From Companilactobacillus mindensis DSM 14500 (GTDB lineage Bacteria > Bacillota > Bacilli > Lactobacillales > Lactobacillaceae): 64,000 bases of DNA. Under the pieces are notes generated by a model. That model ran no database searches and was not told the DNA's origin. It was given only the letters and a program-made list of their open reading frames with translations. Where the stretch lies: contig NZ_AZEZ01000013.1 of NCBI RefSeq assembly GCF_001434275.1, positions 1 through 64,000 of the forward strand, given 5' to 3'. Position numbers and translations under genes: made by a program. Positions 36,213-46,482 of the stretch are shown here, piece after piece. The stretch's first letter is position 1, and each line of letters begins with the position of its first letter.

Positions 36213-37007
36213 ATGGATGAGAAAAAAAAGATCATCGGTGGGGGCTATTTCCGTCCGGAGGAAAAACCGTTCATCGATAAAATGAGTGATTTATTATTAA
36301 AAGCTCAAACGATGTATACTCCACAACTGACTGATTTTTTGAATCTGCGTGAGCAAACAATTTTGAATAACCTGATCAATAAATATGATGACTTATATGT
36401 CAATTATTTTGGCGGTTATAACAATGCTGAAAGAGTCAGGGGGATAATTGCTCCTGACTATTTTGTACCTAAAGAAGCAGATTACGAACTCACAATGTAT
36501 GAAATTCGGTATCCGGAAAAATTTGCTAATTTGCATCACGGTCAAATATTGGGCTCTTTGACGGGATCGGGTATTGACCGTGACCGTTTTGGGGACATTA
36601 TTACCGATGGCGAAAATTGGCAATTTTTTGTATTCAAGTCAATGGGAAGTTACATTGAGGACCAAGTCAAAAAAATTGGACCTTACAAGATCCATTTGAC
36701 AGAAGAGGGCTTTGACGAATTGCTTTTGCCTAAAGATGAGTCGACCGATGAGAAGATCAACGTCCAGTCGTTGCGACTAGATGCGATCATCGCCACGGTC
36801 TATGACTTGTCGCGTCAAAGTGCCAAGGCCTTAGTCGATCATGGAAAAGTTCAAATTAATTGGGTCGTTAACAAAAATGCTAGTTCATTTGTAACAATTA
36901 CTGATACACTGAGTGTCAGAGGCTATGGTCGAATAAGAATTAATGATATTATGGGCAGAACTAAGAATGATAAATACATTCTGTTCGTGAATATCATTAA
37001 GAAATAA
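36213..37007 (+). CDS. ylmH: YlmH family RNA-binding protein with S4 domain
   Basis: A cytoplasmic protein of 264 residues. The C-terminal S4 RNA-binding domain is visible at about 185-245 (LRLDAIIATVYDLSRQSAKALVDHGKVQINW). The N-terminal two-thirds match the YlmH part (YVNYFGGYNNAERVRGIIAPDYF). YlmH homologues have been tied to ribosome rescue at stalled complexes and to the division cluster. It starts two bases after ylmG, with no good ribosome site of its own, so coupling is likely. Confidence 0.9.
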   Translation: MDEKKKIIGGGYFRPEEKPFIDKMSDLLLKAQTMYTPQLTDFLNLREQTILNNLINKYDDLYVNYFGGYNNAERVRGIIAPDYFVPKEADYELTMYEIRYPEKFANLHHGQILGSLTGSGIDRDRFGDIITDGENWQFFVFKSMGSYIEDQVKKIGPYKIHLTEEGFDELLLPKDESTDEKINVQSLRLDAIIATVYDLSRQSAKALVDHGKVQINWVVNKNASSFVTITDTLSVRGYGRIRINDIMGRTKNDKYILFVNIIKK

Positions 37008-37022
37008 TAGGGGCGTGAAGTT

Positions 37023-37811
37023 ATGGTATTATCACCAGTAGAAATACATGATAAAGAATTTGACAATAAATTTCGAGGCTATGACCGCGACCAAGTTGAC
37101 AGCTTTTTGAAACAAGCAGCCCAAGACTATAATTTGGCACTGCAAAAGAACGCTCAATTAGAAAAAGAATTGAAAGAGACTTCGGAGCAACTGAAGTATT
37201 TTACCGATATGAAAGATGCTTTGAACCAGTCGATCTTAGTAGCTCAAGAAGCTGCCGAAAAAGTTAAGAACGAATCTGAACAAGAGGCGCAGATCATTGT
37301 TGAGGAATCACAGAAAAAAGCGCGTGATCTGCTCAACCAGTCAACGGAGAAATCGAATCGGATCTTACAAGATGCTTCTGATCGAGCTCGTCAAGTAACG
37401 ATTGAGACTGACAATTTGAAACGTAGCGTCAATTCATTTCGTAAAGGTCTGCAAGGTATGTTGCAGCAACAAATGGAAATGGTCGACAGTCCTGAGTGGT
37501 CCAAACTTAATGACAGTACTTCTACTGACAAACTTAAACAAGAAGTTGGCGACCAAGTGAACGGCCAAAACGCTAATGATCAAGGGAATGCTCAACCAAA
37601 TGAGCAAACTAATTATCAGCCAAACAATCAAAATAATTCACAAGATTATGAAAATAAGCAAGATTCGGTTTTCAATTCGGAACAAATGAATTATAATAAC
37701 AATATTCAGGATGACCAACCAGACGAATCGTACACGATCAATCATCAACAAAATGAACCTACGTTCAATTTTAAAGATGACGATTCTGGTGCTGATCCTA
37801 AAAATAATTAA
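37023..37811 (+). CDS. divIVA: Cell division and polarity protein DivIVA
   Basis: A coiled-coil protein of 262 residues that senses negative membrane curvature at poles and septa. The N-terminal lipid-binding motif (SPVEIHDKEFDNKFRGYDRDQV) is followed by coiled coil to about 155. The last 100 residues are a low-complexity tail dominated by Gln, Asn and Asp, longer than in Bacillus DivIVA. It is likely to position MinCD and wall synthesis. It ends the dcw cluster; the ileS T-box begins a few bases later. Confidence 0.94.
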   Translation: MVLSPVEIHDKEFDNKFRGYDRDQVDSFLKQAAQDYNLALQKNAQLEKELKETSEQLKYFTDMKDALNQSILVAQEAAEKVKNESEQEAQIIVEESQKKARDLLNQSTEKSNRILQDASDRARQVTIETDNLKRSVNSFRKGLQGMLQQQMEMVDSPEWSKLNDSTSTDKLKQEVGDQVNGQNANDQGNAQPNEQTNYQPNNQNNSQDYENKQDSVFNSEQMNYNNNIQDDQPDESYTINHQQNEPTFNFKDDDSGADPKNN

Positions 37812-37814
37812 AAG

Positions 37815-37967
37815 AACAAGTGCCATAGAGAATACTTTTCAGCGAGCTAGTAGACGGTGTGAGACTAGCAAAGGATATCTATGGTATATCAACTTTTAAA
37901 CATTTTATTTGATTTACCAATAGGTGGTATAACGAAGAACTCGTCCTAAATTGGATGGGTTCTTTTT
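37815..37967 (+). ncRNA. T-box riboswitch controlling ileS, compact form
   Basis: CCATAG (37823-37828) pairs with CTATGG (37879-37884) to close a Stem I of only about 62 bases. Inside it a hairpin GCTAGT...ACTAGC is capped by a GGTGTGAGA loop, and an ATC triplet at 37877-37879 is the likely isoleucine specifier. The T-box reads AGGTGGTATAACG (37922-37934) instead of the usual AGGTGGTACCGCG. The terminator is GAACTCGTCC paired with GGATGGGTTC plus T-run, ending near 37967. AGG/CCT and ACG/CGT could still form the antiterminator. Confidence 0.85.
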
Positions 37968-37987
37968 AATTTCAGAGGGGTGAAAGA

Positions 37988-40765
37988 ATGCGAGTAAAAG
38001 ATACTTTAAACTTGGGTAAAACTAAGTTCCCAATGCGTGGCAGCCTTCCAACTAAGGAAGCTGAATGGCAAAAGGCATGGGAAGAGAACAAACTTTATGA
38101 ACGTCGTCAAAAATTGAATGAAGGCAAGCCAACCTTCGAACTATTGGATGGACCTCCATTTGCTAATGGTGATATCCACATGGGACACGCACTTAACAAG
38201 ATCTCAAAGGATATTATCGTTCGTTACAAGTCAATGGATGGATACCGTGCACCATACGTACCCGGATGGGATACTCATGGTCTTCCAATCGAACAACAAC
38301 TTGCTAAAAAAGGTGTTAAACGTAAGGAAATGAGCCTTTCAGACTACCGTAAGATGTGTTTGGAATTTGCTCAAGGCGAAATCAAGAAACAAATGGCCGG
38401 TTTCAAGCGTTTAGGTATTTCAGCTGATTGGGATCACCCATACATTACTTATCAACCAGAATTCGAAAAGGCTGAAATCGAAGTCTTTGGCGAAATGGTT
38501 GACAAAGGTTACATTTACCGTGGTAAGAAGCCAGTTTACTGGTCACCATCTTCAGAATCAACACTTGCTGAAGCTGAAGTTGAATATCACGATATCAAGT
38601 CACCATCGATCTTTGTTGCTTTCAAAGTGCGTGATGGCAAGGGTGTAGTTGATCAAGATGCTTCATTTATTATCTGGACAACAACTCCATGGACAATTCC
38701 TTCAAACGAAGCTATCTGTGTGAACCCTAAGTTCATTTACGTTGAAGTAAATGCTGACGGTAAGAAGTATGTTGTTGCTCAAGAGAGACTTCAATATGTT
38801 CAAGAACAACTTGGTTGGGAAAATGTTGAAATCTTAAAAACTATTCAAGGCCGTGACCTTGAAGGTTTAACAGCCACACATCCATTCTACGATCGCGAAT
38901 CACTCTTGATTCTTGGTAACCACGTTACACTTGATGATGGTACTGGCTTAGTTCATACAGCTCCTGGATTTGGTGCCGATGACTTTGTTGTTGGTATGAA
39001 ATACAAGTTGCCAGTCTTCTCACCAATCGATGCTCAAGGTAGATTTACTGATGAAGTACCTGAATACGAAGGTGTCTTCTACGATGACGCTAACAAGATC
39101 ATTGCTGATCGAATGAAGGAAAATGGTTCATTGCTTAAATTGAGCTTCTTCACTCACAGTTATCCACATGATTGGCGAACAAAGAAACCCGTTATCTTCC
39201 GTGCTACACCACAATGGTTTGCTTCAATCGACAAGTTCAGACAACAAATCTTGGACGAGATCGAAAAGATCGACTTCATGCCTGACTGGGGTAAAACTCG
39301 TCTTTACAATATGATCCGTGACCGTGGCGATTGGGTTATCTCAAGACAACGTGCTTGGGGTGTTCCACTACCAATTTTCTACGCTGAAAATGGCGATCCA
39401 ATCATGACTAAAGAAACAATTGATCATGTTGCTGACTTGTTCGGTAAGTATGGTTCAAATGTTTGGGCTGAACGTGATGCTAAAGATCTTCTACCAGAAG
39501 GCTTTACATATCCAGGTAGTCCTAACGGCAAATTCACTAAAGAAACAGATATCTTGGATGTTTGGTTCGACTCCGGAACAGCTCACTCAGGTGTTGCCAG
39601 AACTCGTGACAACCTTGTCTTCCCAGCCGATTTGATTCTTGAGGGTTCTGACCAATATCGTGGTTGGTTCAACTCAATGCTTGTTACTTCAGTAGCAGCT
39701 TATGGCGTGGCTCCTTATAAGGCCATCCTTTCCCAAGGATTCACTCTTGATAAGAACGGCGTTAAGATGAGTAAATCACTTGGTAACGTTATCGCTCCGG
39801 CTGATATCGAAAGACAATTTGGTGCCGAAATCATCCGTTTGTGGGTTGCTTCAGTTGACTCAAGTTCCGATGTTTCTGTATCAGTTGACTCCTTCAAACA
39901 AGTTTCTGAAACATACCGTAAGATCAGAAATACCATCAGATTCATGTTAGCTAATACAACTGACTTCGATCCTAAGACTAACGCGGTTGACTACAATGAT
40001 CTTCGTGCCGAAGACAAGTACATCACGGTTAAGTTGAACGACTTGGTTAAAGATGTTTTAGCTGACTATGACAAGTATGACTTTGCTGATGTTGCTAAAT
40101 CAGTTGTCAGTTTTATTGTCAACGAAATGTCAACATTCTACTTAGACTTTGCTAAAGATGTTGTTTATATTGATGCCGAAGATTCACATGCTCGTCGTTC
40201 AATGCAAACAGTTATCTACAACGTAGCAGTTAAATTAGCTAAGTTGTTGACACCAATCTTGCCACACACAATGGAACAAGTTTGGGAATACTTAAAAGAA
40301 CCGGAAGACTTCGTTCAATTGGCTGAAATGCCTAAGGTTGAAGAAATTTCTGATGAAGCAGAAATTGAAAAAGACTGGTCCGTCTTCATGGAATTCAGAG
40401 ATAACGTCTTGAAGTCTCTAGAAGTTGCCCGTGCAGACAAATTGATCGGTAAATCACTCGAAGCTAAAGTTATTGTCAAACCAAGTGCTGACTTGAAAGC
40501 CGTACTTGATAAGATCAACAGTAACTTCGGTCAACTATTGATTGTGTCACAATTCGAATTGACTGATGCTGAATTAACAAATGCCGACAAGTATGAACTT
40601 GCTGACGTTCTAGTTGAAAAGGCTGAAGGCGAAGTTTGTCAAAGATGTCGTATGACTAAGACTGATGTTGGCAGCGACGAACATTATCCAACATTCTGTA
40701 CTAGATGTGCTAAAATTGTTGCAGCGGAATATCCAGAAACTGCAACAGACGGCTTTGACGAATAG
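37988..40765 (+). CDS. ileS: Isoleucyl-tRNA synthetase
   Basis: A class I synthetase of 925 residues that charges tRNA-Ile. The HIGH motif is HMGH in PPFANGDIHMGHALN near residue 60, KMSKS is at 593-597, and the editing domain lies between (IIWTTTPWTIPSNEA). The C-terminal zinc finger has Cys at 884, 887, 904 and 907 (CQRC...CTRC). It is the bacterial type with the zinc finger, the mupirocin-sensitive class. Its T-box leader lies directly upstream; AGGGGTGAAAG is the ribosome site. Confidence 0.97.
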   Translation: MRVKDTLNLGKTKFPMRGSLPTKEAEWQKAWEENKLYERRQKLNEGKPTFELLDGPPFANGDIHMGHALNKISKDIIVRYKSMDGYRAPYVPGWDTHGLPIEQQLAKKGVKRKEMSLSDYRKMCLEFAQGEIKKQMAGFKRLGISADWDHPYITYQPEFEKAEIEVFGEMVDKGYIYRGKKPVYWSPSSESTLAEAEVEYHDIKSPSIFVAFKVRDGKGVVDQDASFIIWTTTPWTIPSNEAICVNPKFIYVEVNADGKKYVVAQERLQYVQEQLGWENVEILKTIQGRDLEGLTATHPFYDRESLLILGNHVTLDDGTGLVHTAPGFGADDFVVGMKYKLPVFSPIDAQGRFTDEVPEYEGVFYDDANKIIADRMKENGSLLKLSFFTHSYPHDWRTKKPVIFRATPQWFASIDKFRQQILDEIEKIDFMPDWGKTRLYNMIRDRGDWVISRQRAWGVPLPIFYAENGDPIMTKETIDHVADLFGKYGSNVWAERDAKDLLPEGFTYPGSPNGKFTKETDILDVWFDSGTAHSGVARTRDNLVFPADLILEGSDQYRGWFNSMLVTSVAAYGVAPYKAILSQGFTLDKNGVKMSKSLGNVIAPADIERQFGAEIIRLWVASVDSSSDVSVSVDSFKQVSETYRKIRNTIRFMLANTTDFDPKTNAVDYNDLRAEDKYITVKLNDLVKDVLADYDKYDFADVAKSVVSFIVNEMSTFYLDFAKDVVYIDAEDSHARRSMQTVIYNVAVKLAKLLTPILPHTMEQVWEYLKEPEDFVQLAEMPKVEEISDEAEIEKDWSVFMEFRDNVLKSLEVARADKLIGKSLEAKVIVKPSADLKAVLDKINSNFGQLLIVSQFELTDAELTNADKYELADVLVEKAEGEVCQRCRMTKTDVGSDEHYPTFCTRCAKIVAAEYPETATDGFDE

Positions 40766-40778
40766 GATAGGTGAATAA

Positions 40779-41000
40779 ATGTTCACAGGAAAAATTATAA
40801 AATTTAATAAGAACCGTGGTTTTGGCTTTATTAAAAACGATGGCGATGATATCTTCTTCTTTGCTGACTCAGTATTGAATCGGGATGATTATTTCATTCA
40901 AGATGGTTTGCCAGTCAGTTATGAAGTAGCTCCGGGCTACAAGGGCCCACAAGCAGTCAATGTTACTATTCTTGATGAAGACGACACTGACCAAGATTAA
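40779..41000 (+). CDS. Cold-shock-domain protein, divergent
   Basis: A 73-residue single cold-shock domain. The RNP1-like KNRGFGFIK and RNP2-like DDIFFFADSV motifs are present, and the end is acidic (LDEDDTDQD). It differs from standard Csp proteins, which have FVHFSAI in place of the Phe-rich RNP2 here, so nucleic-acid binding is likely but the target is unknown. It is 13 bases after ileS and probably co-transcribed. A strong terminator follows. Confidence 0.82.
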   Translation: MFTGKIIKFNKNRGFGFIKNDGDDIFFFADSVLNRDDYFIQDGLPVSYEVAPGYKGPQAVNVTILDEDDTDQD

Positions 41001-41020
41001 AATTTGAAATAAGTTAACAG

Positions 41021-41063
41021 AAGAGATCCTCTGATTCAGTATTTTGGAATCAGAGGATCTCTT
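41021..41063 (+). terminator. Terminator with 17-bp perfect stem (repeat family copy C)
   Basis: AAGAGATCCTCTGATTC (41021-41037) pairs perfectly with GAATCAGAGGATCTCTT (41047-41063) around a 9-base loop. The T-run after it is interrupted. It ends the dcw-ileS region and has the CTCTGATTC core. Confidence 0.8.
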
Positions 41064-41163
41064 TGGTTTTGATTAAAAGTTAACCGGTTTGGGTACCTCT
41101 CTGGATTTTGTGCTAGAGCTAATTTCTGGTAAACTATTTGCAACGGTCAATCCTGGCGTTTCA

Positions 41164-41172
41164 TGTTACAAT
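41164..41172 (+). promoter_or_regulatory. nudF promoter, extended -10
   Basis: TGT followed by TACAAT (41167-41172) makes an extended -10 about 75 bases before the nudF start. The -35 is poor. The rest of 41064-41163 shows no other clear signal. Confidence 0.45.
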
Positions 41173-41247
41173 GAAAATTGCAGTTATCGTTTGCAGAGCT
41201 GTTATGAAGATGACGGCTAGAAGATTAATGGTCAAGAAGGTTTAATA

Positions 41248-41817
41248 ATGGATAAAGAAGATTCAAGATATTATGAAGCAGTAGTCGCCAAGAAGAGAAT
41301 GTTTGGTGGCAAAATTTTTAACGTCGACGTCGAACAAGTCGTCTTACCAAACGGTATTCCAGATATTCGTGAAGTAGTTGAACATCACGGAGCTGTCGGT
41401 ATCGTACCTTTTACAGATGATAATAAAATGATCTTTGTCAGACAGTGGCGGACACCTTTGGATCAGGAGACTTTGGAGATCCCTGCTGGTAAGATCGATC
41501 CTGACGAAGGCAGCGACTTAAAAGAAGTTGCTTTGCGTGAAATGGATGAGGAACTTGGCTTAACAACGGACCATCTAGAGAAAATCACTGCTTTTTTTGC
41601 TAGTCCTGGTTATTCCAATGAAAAACTAACTATGTTCAAAGCAACTGATTTAAAGAAAGTCGAATTCAAACGACCACTTGACCCAGATGAATTTCTAAAT
41701 GTAGAAACTTTAACATTAGACGAGGCCAAAGCTCAGATCGAAAAAGGTGTAATTTGCGATTCTAAGACAATTTATGCCATTACTTATTGGGAATTGCTGC
41801 AAGCAAAGGAAAAATAA
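41248..41817 (+). CDS. nudF: NUDIX hydrolase, ADP-ribose pyrophosphatase NudF
   Basis: A 189-residue cytoplasmic enzyme expected to cleave ADP-ribose into AMP and ribose 5-phosphate. The Nudix box is complete at about 82-104, with GKIDPDEG then REMDEELGLT. The upstream substrate region (VRQWRTPLDQETLEIPAG) follows the ADP-ribose subfamily pattern. Start ATG 41248 has AAGAAGG upstream. It heads a run of close genes through mtnN and the second desulfurase. Confidence 0.9.
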   Translation: MDKEDSRYYEAVVAKKRMFGGKIFNVDVEQVVLPNGIPDIREVVEHHGAVGIVPFTDDNKMIFVRQWRTPLDQETLEIPAGKIDPDEGSDLKEVALREMDEELGLTTDHLEKITAFFASPGYSNEKLTMFKATDLKKVEFKRPLDPDEFLNVETLTLDEAKAQIEKGVICDSKTIYAITYWELLQAKEK

Positions 41818-42105
41818 ATGTTTTCAAAAATAAAAGACTTTTACAATTCGAAAGTAAAGAAAGCTGATCAACCTCAGACGGTCGTACGAGCTGATCAAGT
41901 AGAAGCACAGCAACAAAAGATTCGAGAACAAGAACAGAGACGTTCCGAACAAGAGTATCAAACGCAACATCCAGAGCAAATTATTCAAGAAAATATGCGA
42001 TCTTTTGAAGATAAGACAAATAAATTGAAAAAAAAGCTAAATATTGCCATCATAACAATATTCGGCCTAATCGTTCTGGTATTTTTAATCTTATTTTACA
42101 TTTAA
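41818..42105 (+). CDS. Tail-anchored small protein of unknown function
   Basis: A 95-residue protein whose first 70 residues are highly charged and Gln/Glu/Arg-rich, probably coiled coil (VEAQQQKIREQEQRRSEQEY), followed by a single C-terminal membrane segment (about 74-95, LNIAIITIFGLIVLVFLILF). There is no signal peptide, so a cytoplasmic domain on a C-terminal anchor is likely. It starts immediately after the nudF stop and ends 11 bases before mtnN. I do not recognise a named family. Confidence 0.7.
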   Translation: MFSKIKDFYNSKVKKADQPQTVVRADQVEAQQQKIREQEQRRSEQEYQTQHPEQIIQENMRSFEDKTNKLKKKLNIAIITIFGLIVLVFLILFYI

Positions 42106-42116
42106 GGAGTTAAAGT

Positions 42117-42806
42117 ATGAAAATTGGCGTAATCGTTCCTATGGAAGAAGAAATTAAATTAATGAGAGAATCTCTGACTGATGTCACAAAAGAGTCAGTT
42201 GCAGGGGTCGATATCACTATCGGTACATACAAGAACCACGAAGTATATCTTGCTCAAAGTGGTATTGGTAAAGTTCAAGCCGGTATGACGACAACAATCA
42301 TCAACGATCATTATCGACCAGATTTTGTAATTAATTCTGGTTCTGCTGGTGGAATTGGCAGTGGCTTACACATCGGCGACGTGGTGATTTCTGATCGCAT
42401 GGCTTATCACGATGTTGACGCAACAGGTTTTGGCTACAAAGTTGGTCAATTACCTCAACAAGACTTATATTTCAATGCTGATCCTGATTATGTCAAGGGA
42501 ATTTCTGCCGCTGCAGAACGCACTGGTTTGACTTCTCGTGTCGGTTTGATCGTAACCGGAGACCAATTTGTTGACGGAAAAGAAAAAATTGCTACAATTA
42601 AAAAGTCGTTCCCAGATGCATTAGCAGCTGAAATGGAAGGTGCCGCTGTGGCTCAAGTATGTGCACGATTCCACACACCATTCGTTGTTATTCGTTCAAT
42701 GAGTGATGTTGGTGACGAAAATGCTAGTGTAAACTTTGACGAATTTGTTTTACAAGCCGGACGCAAATCAGTAACTATGTTGCTGAACTTTTTAGACCAA
42801 GAATAG
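42117..42806 (+). CDS. mtnN: 5'-methylthioadenosine/S-adenosylhomocysteine nucleosidase
   Basis: A 229-residue nucleosidase that splits adenine from MTA and SAH, removing the by-product of methyl transfer. The start MKIGVIVPMEEEIKLM, the GSAGGIGSGLHIGDVVIS stretch and VIRSMSDVGDENASVNFDEF (catalytic Asp) fit MtnN/Pfs. AAGGAG precedes the ATG. In lactobacilli it commonly lies next to the desulfurase-mnmA block, as here. Confidence 0.95.
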   Translation: MKIGVIVPMEEEIKLMRESLTDVTKESVAGVDITIGTYKNHEVYLAQSGIGKVQAGMTTTIINDHYRPDFVINSGSAGGIGSGLHIGDVVISDRMAYHDVDATGFGYKVGQLPQQDLYFNADPDYVKGISAAAERTGLTSRVGLIVTGDQFVDGKEKIATIKKSFPDALAAEMEGAAVAQVCARFHTPFVVIRSMSDVGDENASVNFDEFVLQAGRKSVTMLLNFLDQE

Positions 42807-42818
42807 AGGGGATTTATT

Positions 42819-43967
42819 GTGGCATTTATTTATTTAGATAATGCTGCCACCACACCAATGGCTACACCTGTAGTCGATGTGATTCACGATCAAATGGCAA
42901 ATAATTTTGGTAACGCATCAGCTACCAACTTTTTTGGACGCCAAGCTCGTAAAGTATTAGATGAAAGTCGTCATACGATTGCCCAAAGTATCAATGCTAA
43001 AGATTCAGAAATTGTCTTTACTAGCGGTGGTACAGAGAGTGATAATACGGCCGTAATCGAAACAGCATTATCTAGACAAAAACTAGGTAAACATATCATT
43101 ACAACAGCGATTGAACACGAAGCAATCCTGAAACCATTAGCTTATCTCGAAACTTTAGGCTTTGAAGTGACTTATTTGAAACCTAACACTCGTGGTGAAG
43201 TTACAGCCCAACAAGTTAAAGATGCTCTAAGAGACGATACGATTCTAGTTTCGATCATGTATGGCAATAACGAAGTTGGTTCAATGAATCCAATCAAAGA
43301 AATCGGTGAAGTCTTAAAAGACCACCAAGCCTTTTTCCACACGGATGCTGTTCAAGCTTTTGGAATGGAAGATATCGATGTCAAAAAAGAACACATTGAT
43401 ATGTTATCTACATCAGCTCATAAAATTAATGGGCCTAAATTTATCGGTTTTCTTTATATAAATGATAAAATTTCGATTCCATCATTTATTAAAGGTGGCG
43501 ATCAAGAAACCAAACGTCGGGCCGGAACCGAAAATGTTCCTGCTATCGCTGGGTTCGCTAAAGCCGTTGAATTGCTAACTCCGGAAGAAAAACAAGCTCG
43601 ACAAACTCGTTACTTTGGGTTTAAACAAAAGATCCAAGAAATTTTGAAAGCCAATAAGATTGCTTTTGGAATCAATGGACCAACTGATGAACATGCTTTG
43701 AATCATGTTATGAATCTGTACTTGCCAGGAGTCGACCGTGGGGTATTGTTGACGAGATTGGATTTGGAAGGCTTTGCTATTTCTGGTGGTTCCGCATGTA
43801 CTGCCGGAAGTCTTGAACCTTCACATGTCTTGATCGCTATGTTTGGTGAAGACAGTCAAAAGGTCAACGACTCGGTCAGAATCAGTTTTGGTAAAGATAA
43901 CACGGAAGAAGAAGTCGTTAAATTTACCAATAAGTTGGTTGAGATCGTTAGAGACTTGACTAATTAG
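42819..43967 (+). CDS. Cysteine desulfurase partner of MnmA (YrvO-like)
   Basis: A PLP-dependent desulfurase of 382 residues, paralogous to the one at 12.0 kb. PLP-binding Lys lies in STSAHKINGPKFIG and the persulfide Cys in ISGGSACTAGSLEPSH. It starts GTG with GGGG upstream. In B. subtilis the equivalent YrvO supplies sulfur to MnmA for 2-thiouridine; here DUF1831 and mnmA follow, supporting the same role. Its glutamate codons are almost all GAA, in contrast to mnmA two genes downstream. Confidence 0.93.
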   Translation: MAFIYLDNAATTPMATPVVDVIHDQMANNFGNASATNFFGRQARKVLDESRHTIAQSINAKDSEIVFTSGGTESDNTAVIETALSRQKLGKHIITTAIEHEAILKPLAYLETLGFEVTYLKPNTRGEVTAQQVKDALRDDTILVSIMYGNNEVGSMNPIKEIGEVLKDHQAFFHTDAVQAFGMEDIDVKKEHIDMLSTSAHKINGPKFIGFLYINDKISIPSFIKGGDQETKRRAGTENVPAIAGFAKAVELLTPEEKQARQTRYFGFKQKIQEILKANKIAFGINGPTDEHALNHVMNLYLPGVDRGVLLTRLDLEGFAISGGSACTAGSLEPSHVLIAMFGEDSQKVNDSVRISFGKDNTEEEVVKFTNKLVEIVRDLTN

Positions 43968-44022
43968 GAAACTTTATTCAAACTTATAATTAATAGAAAA
44001 TTTATTATAAGGGATGATTAAA

Positions 44023-45491
<1,469 letters not shown>

Positions 45492-45503
45492 AGTAATATA
45501 AGA

Positions 45504-45704
45504 GAGTGCAACAAGCGTGGTCAGATTCTGAGCAATTGCCTAGACTTGGAAATTAGCCACCCGATTTTGGTGGATGATTTTTAAGTCGTAGCAATGCACA
45601 GGAATCTAGCTTGTGTAACTCATTTCAGAAAGCAGGACATGTCAGCTTTCGAGTAACGTAAAATCATCTCTGAATCCCGTATTGGGAATCAGAGATGATT
45701 TTTT
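45504..45704 (+). ncRNA. Structured element after mnmA with terminator (repeat copy D)
   Basis: Most of the 332-base gap between mnmA and the phosphatase gene folds. Domain I (45504-45621) nests GAG/CTC, ACAAGC (45511) with GCTTGT (45609), AGATTC (45523) with GAATCT (45602), GACTT (45543) with AAGTC (45583), and CCACC (45557) with GGTGG (45569). Domain II pairs ACTC (45618) with GAGT (45651) and GAAAGC (45628) with GCTTTC (45645). Domain III is the terminator AATCATCTCTGA.../...AGATGATT plus T-run (45662-45704). I recall similar-looking gene-end elements in lactobacilli but cannot name a family. Confidence 0.65.
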
Positions 45705-45823
45705 GTTATATTACACGTGACATATTATTATTCACTAATTTTCTGTAAGTTTTGGTCCTAACTTGAAAAAATTCTTGAAAAAATCCATAATTATAATTAA
45801 CTAACTTGGTAAGGTGAGAAAAA

Positions 45824-46474
45824 ATGGAATTGTATTTTGTCAGACATGGAAAAACCGAATGGAATTTAGAGGGAAAATATCAAGGTGGACATGGCGATTC
45901 GCCACTGTTACCAGAAAGCTTGCATGATATTACTCTGCTGGCAAAAAGGCTAAAAAATATTAAGATCAGTCATATGTATTCAAGTCCATTGCCCCGTGCA
46001 AAGACAACGGCGGAAACTTTGATCAAAGATCTACACGAAAAGATTCCTTTTACGATCGTTGATGATCTCAGAGAATTCGATCTGGGTATTATGGAAGGAC
46101 GCAAGTTTTCAGAATTGGAAGAGGAAATGCCTGAGGTTATTTATGCTTTTAGACATCAACCAGCCGATTACGACTATTCTTTGATCCGAGGGGAATCTTT
46201 TGAACAAGTCGCTGATAGAACTACCAAGGCCGTAAAGAAGATCGTAGCTGAGAATAACGACCAGGACAACATCGTGATTGTCAGTCATGGGGCTGCACTC
46301 GTAACGTTGATCCAATCGTTATTGGGAACTGAAGTTGCTGACATTCGTAAAAATGGGGGACTTTCCAATACCAGTTTGACTCATTTACAATATGACAATG
46401 GACAATTTAAATTAATTAAATGGAATGAAACAGGTTATTTGAACAAGAAACTTGAGAGTTCAGATACGATTTGA
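45824..46474 (+). CDS. Histidine phosphatase family protein (phosphoglycerate mutase-like)
   Basis: A 216-residue enzyme of the phosphoglycerate-mutase-like superfamily. The catalytic RHG motif is in LYFVRHGKTEWN near residue 5, with SSPLPRAKTTAE, the acidic LREFDLGIMEG and the second His in IVSHGAALV. It may be a broad phosphatase rather than a glycolytic mutase; the substrate cannot be told from sequence. The ribosome site is AAGGTGAG. It is followed 8 bases later by the TPR gene. Confidence 0.85.
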   Translation: MELYFVRHGKTEWNLEGKYQGGHGDSPLLPESLHDITLLAKRLKNIKISHMYSSPLPRAKTTAETLIKDLHEKIPFTIVDDLREFDLGIMEGRKFSELEEEMPEVIYAFRHQPADYDYSLIRGESFEQVADRTTKAVKKIVAENNDQDNIVIVSHGAALVTLIQSLLGTEVADIRKNGGLSNTSLTHLQYDNGQFKLIKWNETGYLNKKLESSDTI

Positions 46475-46482
46475 GGTATTAA

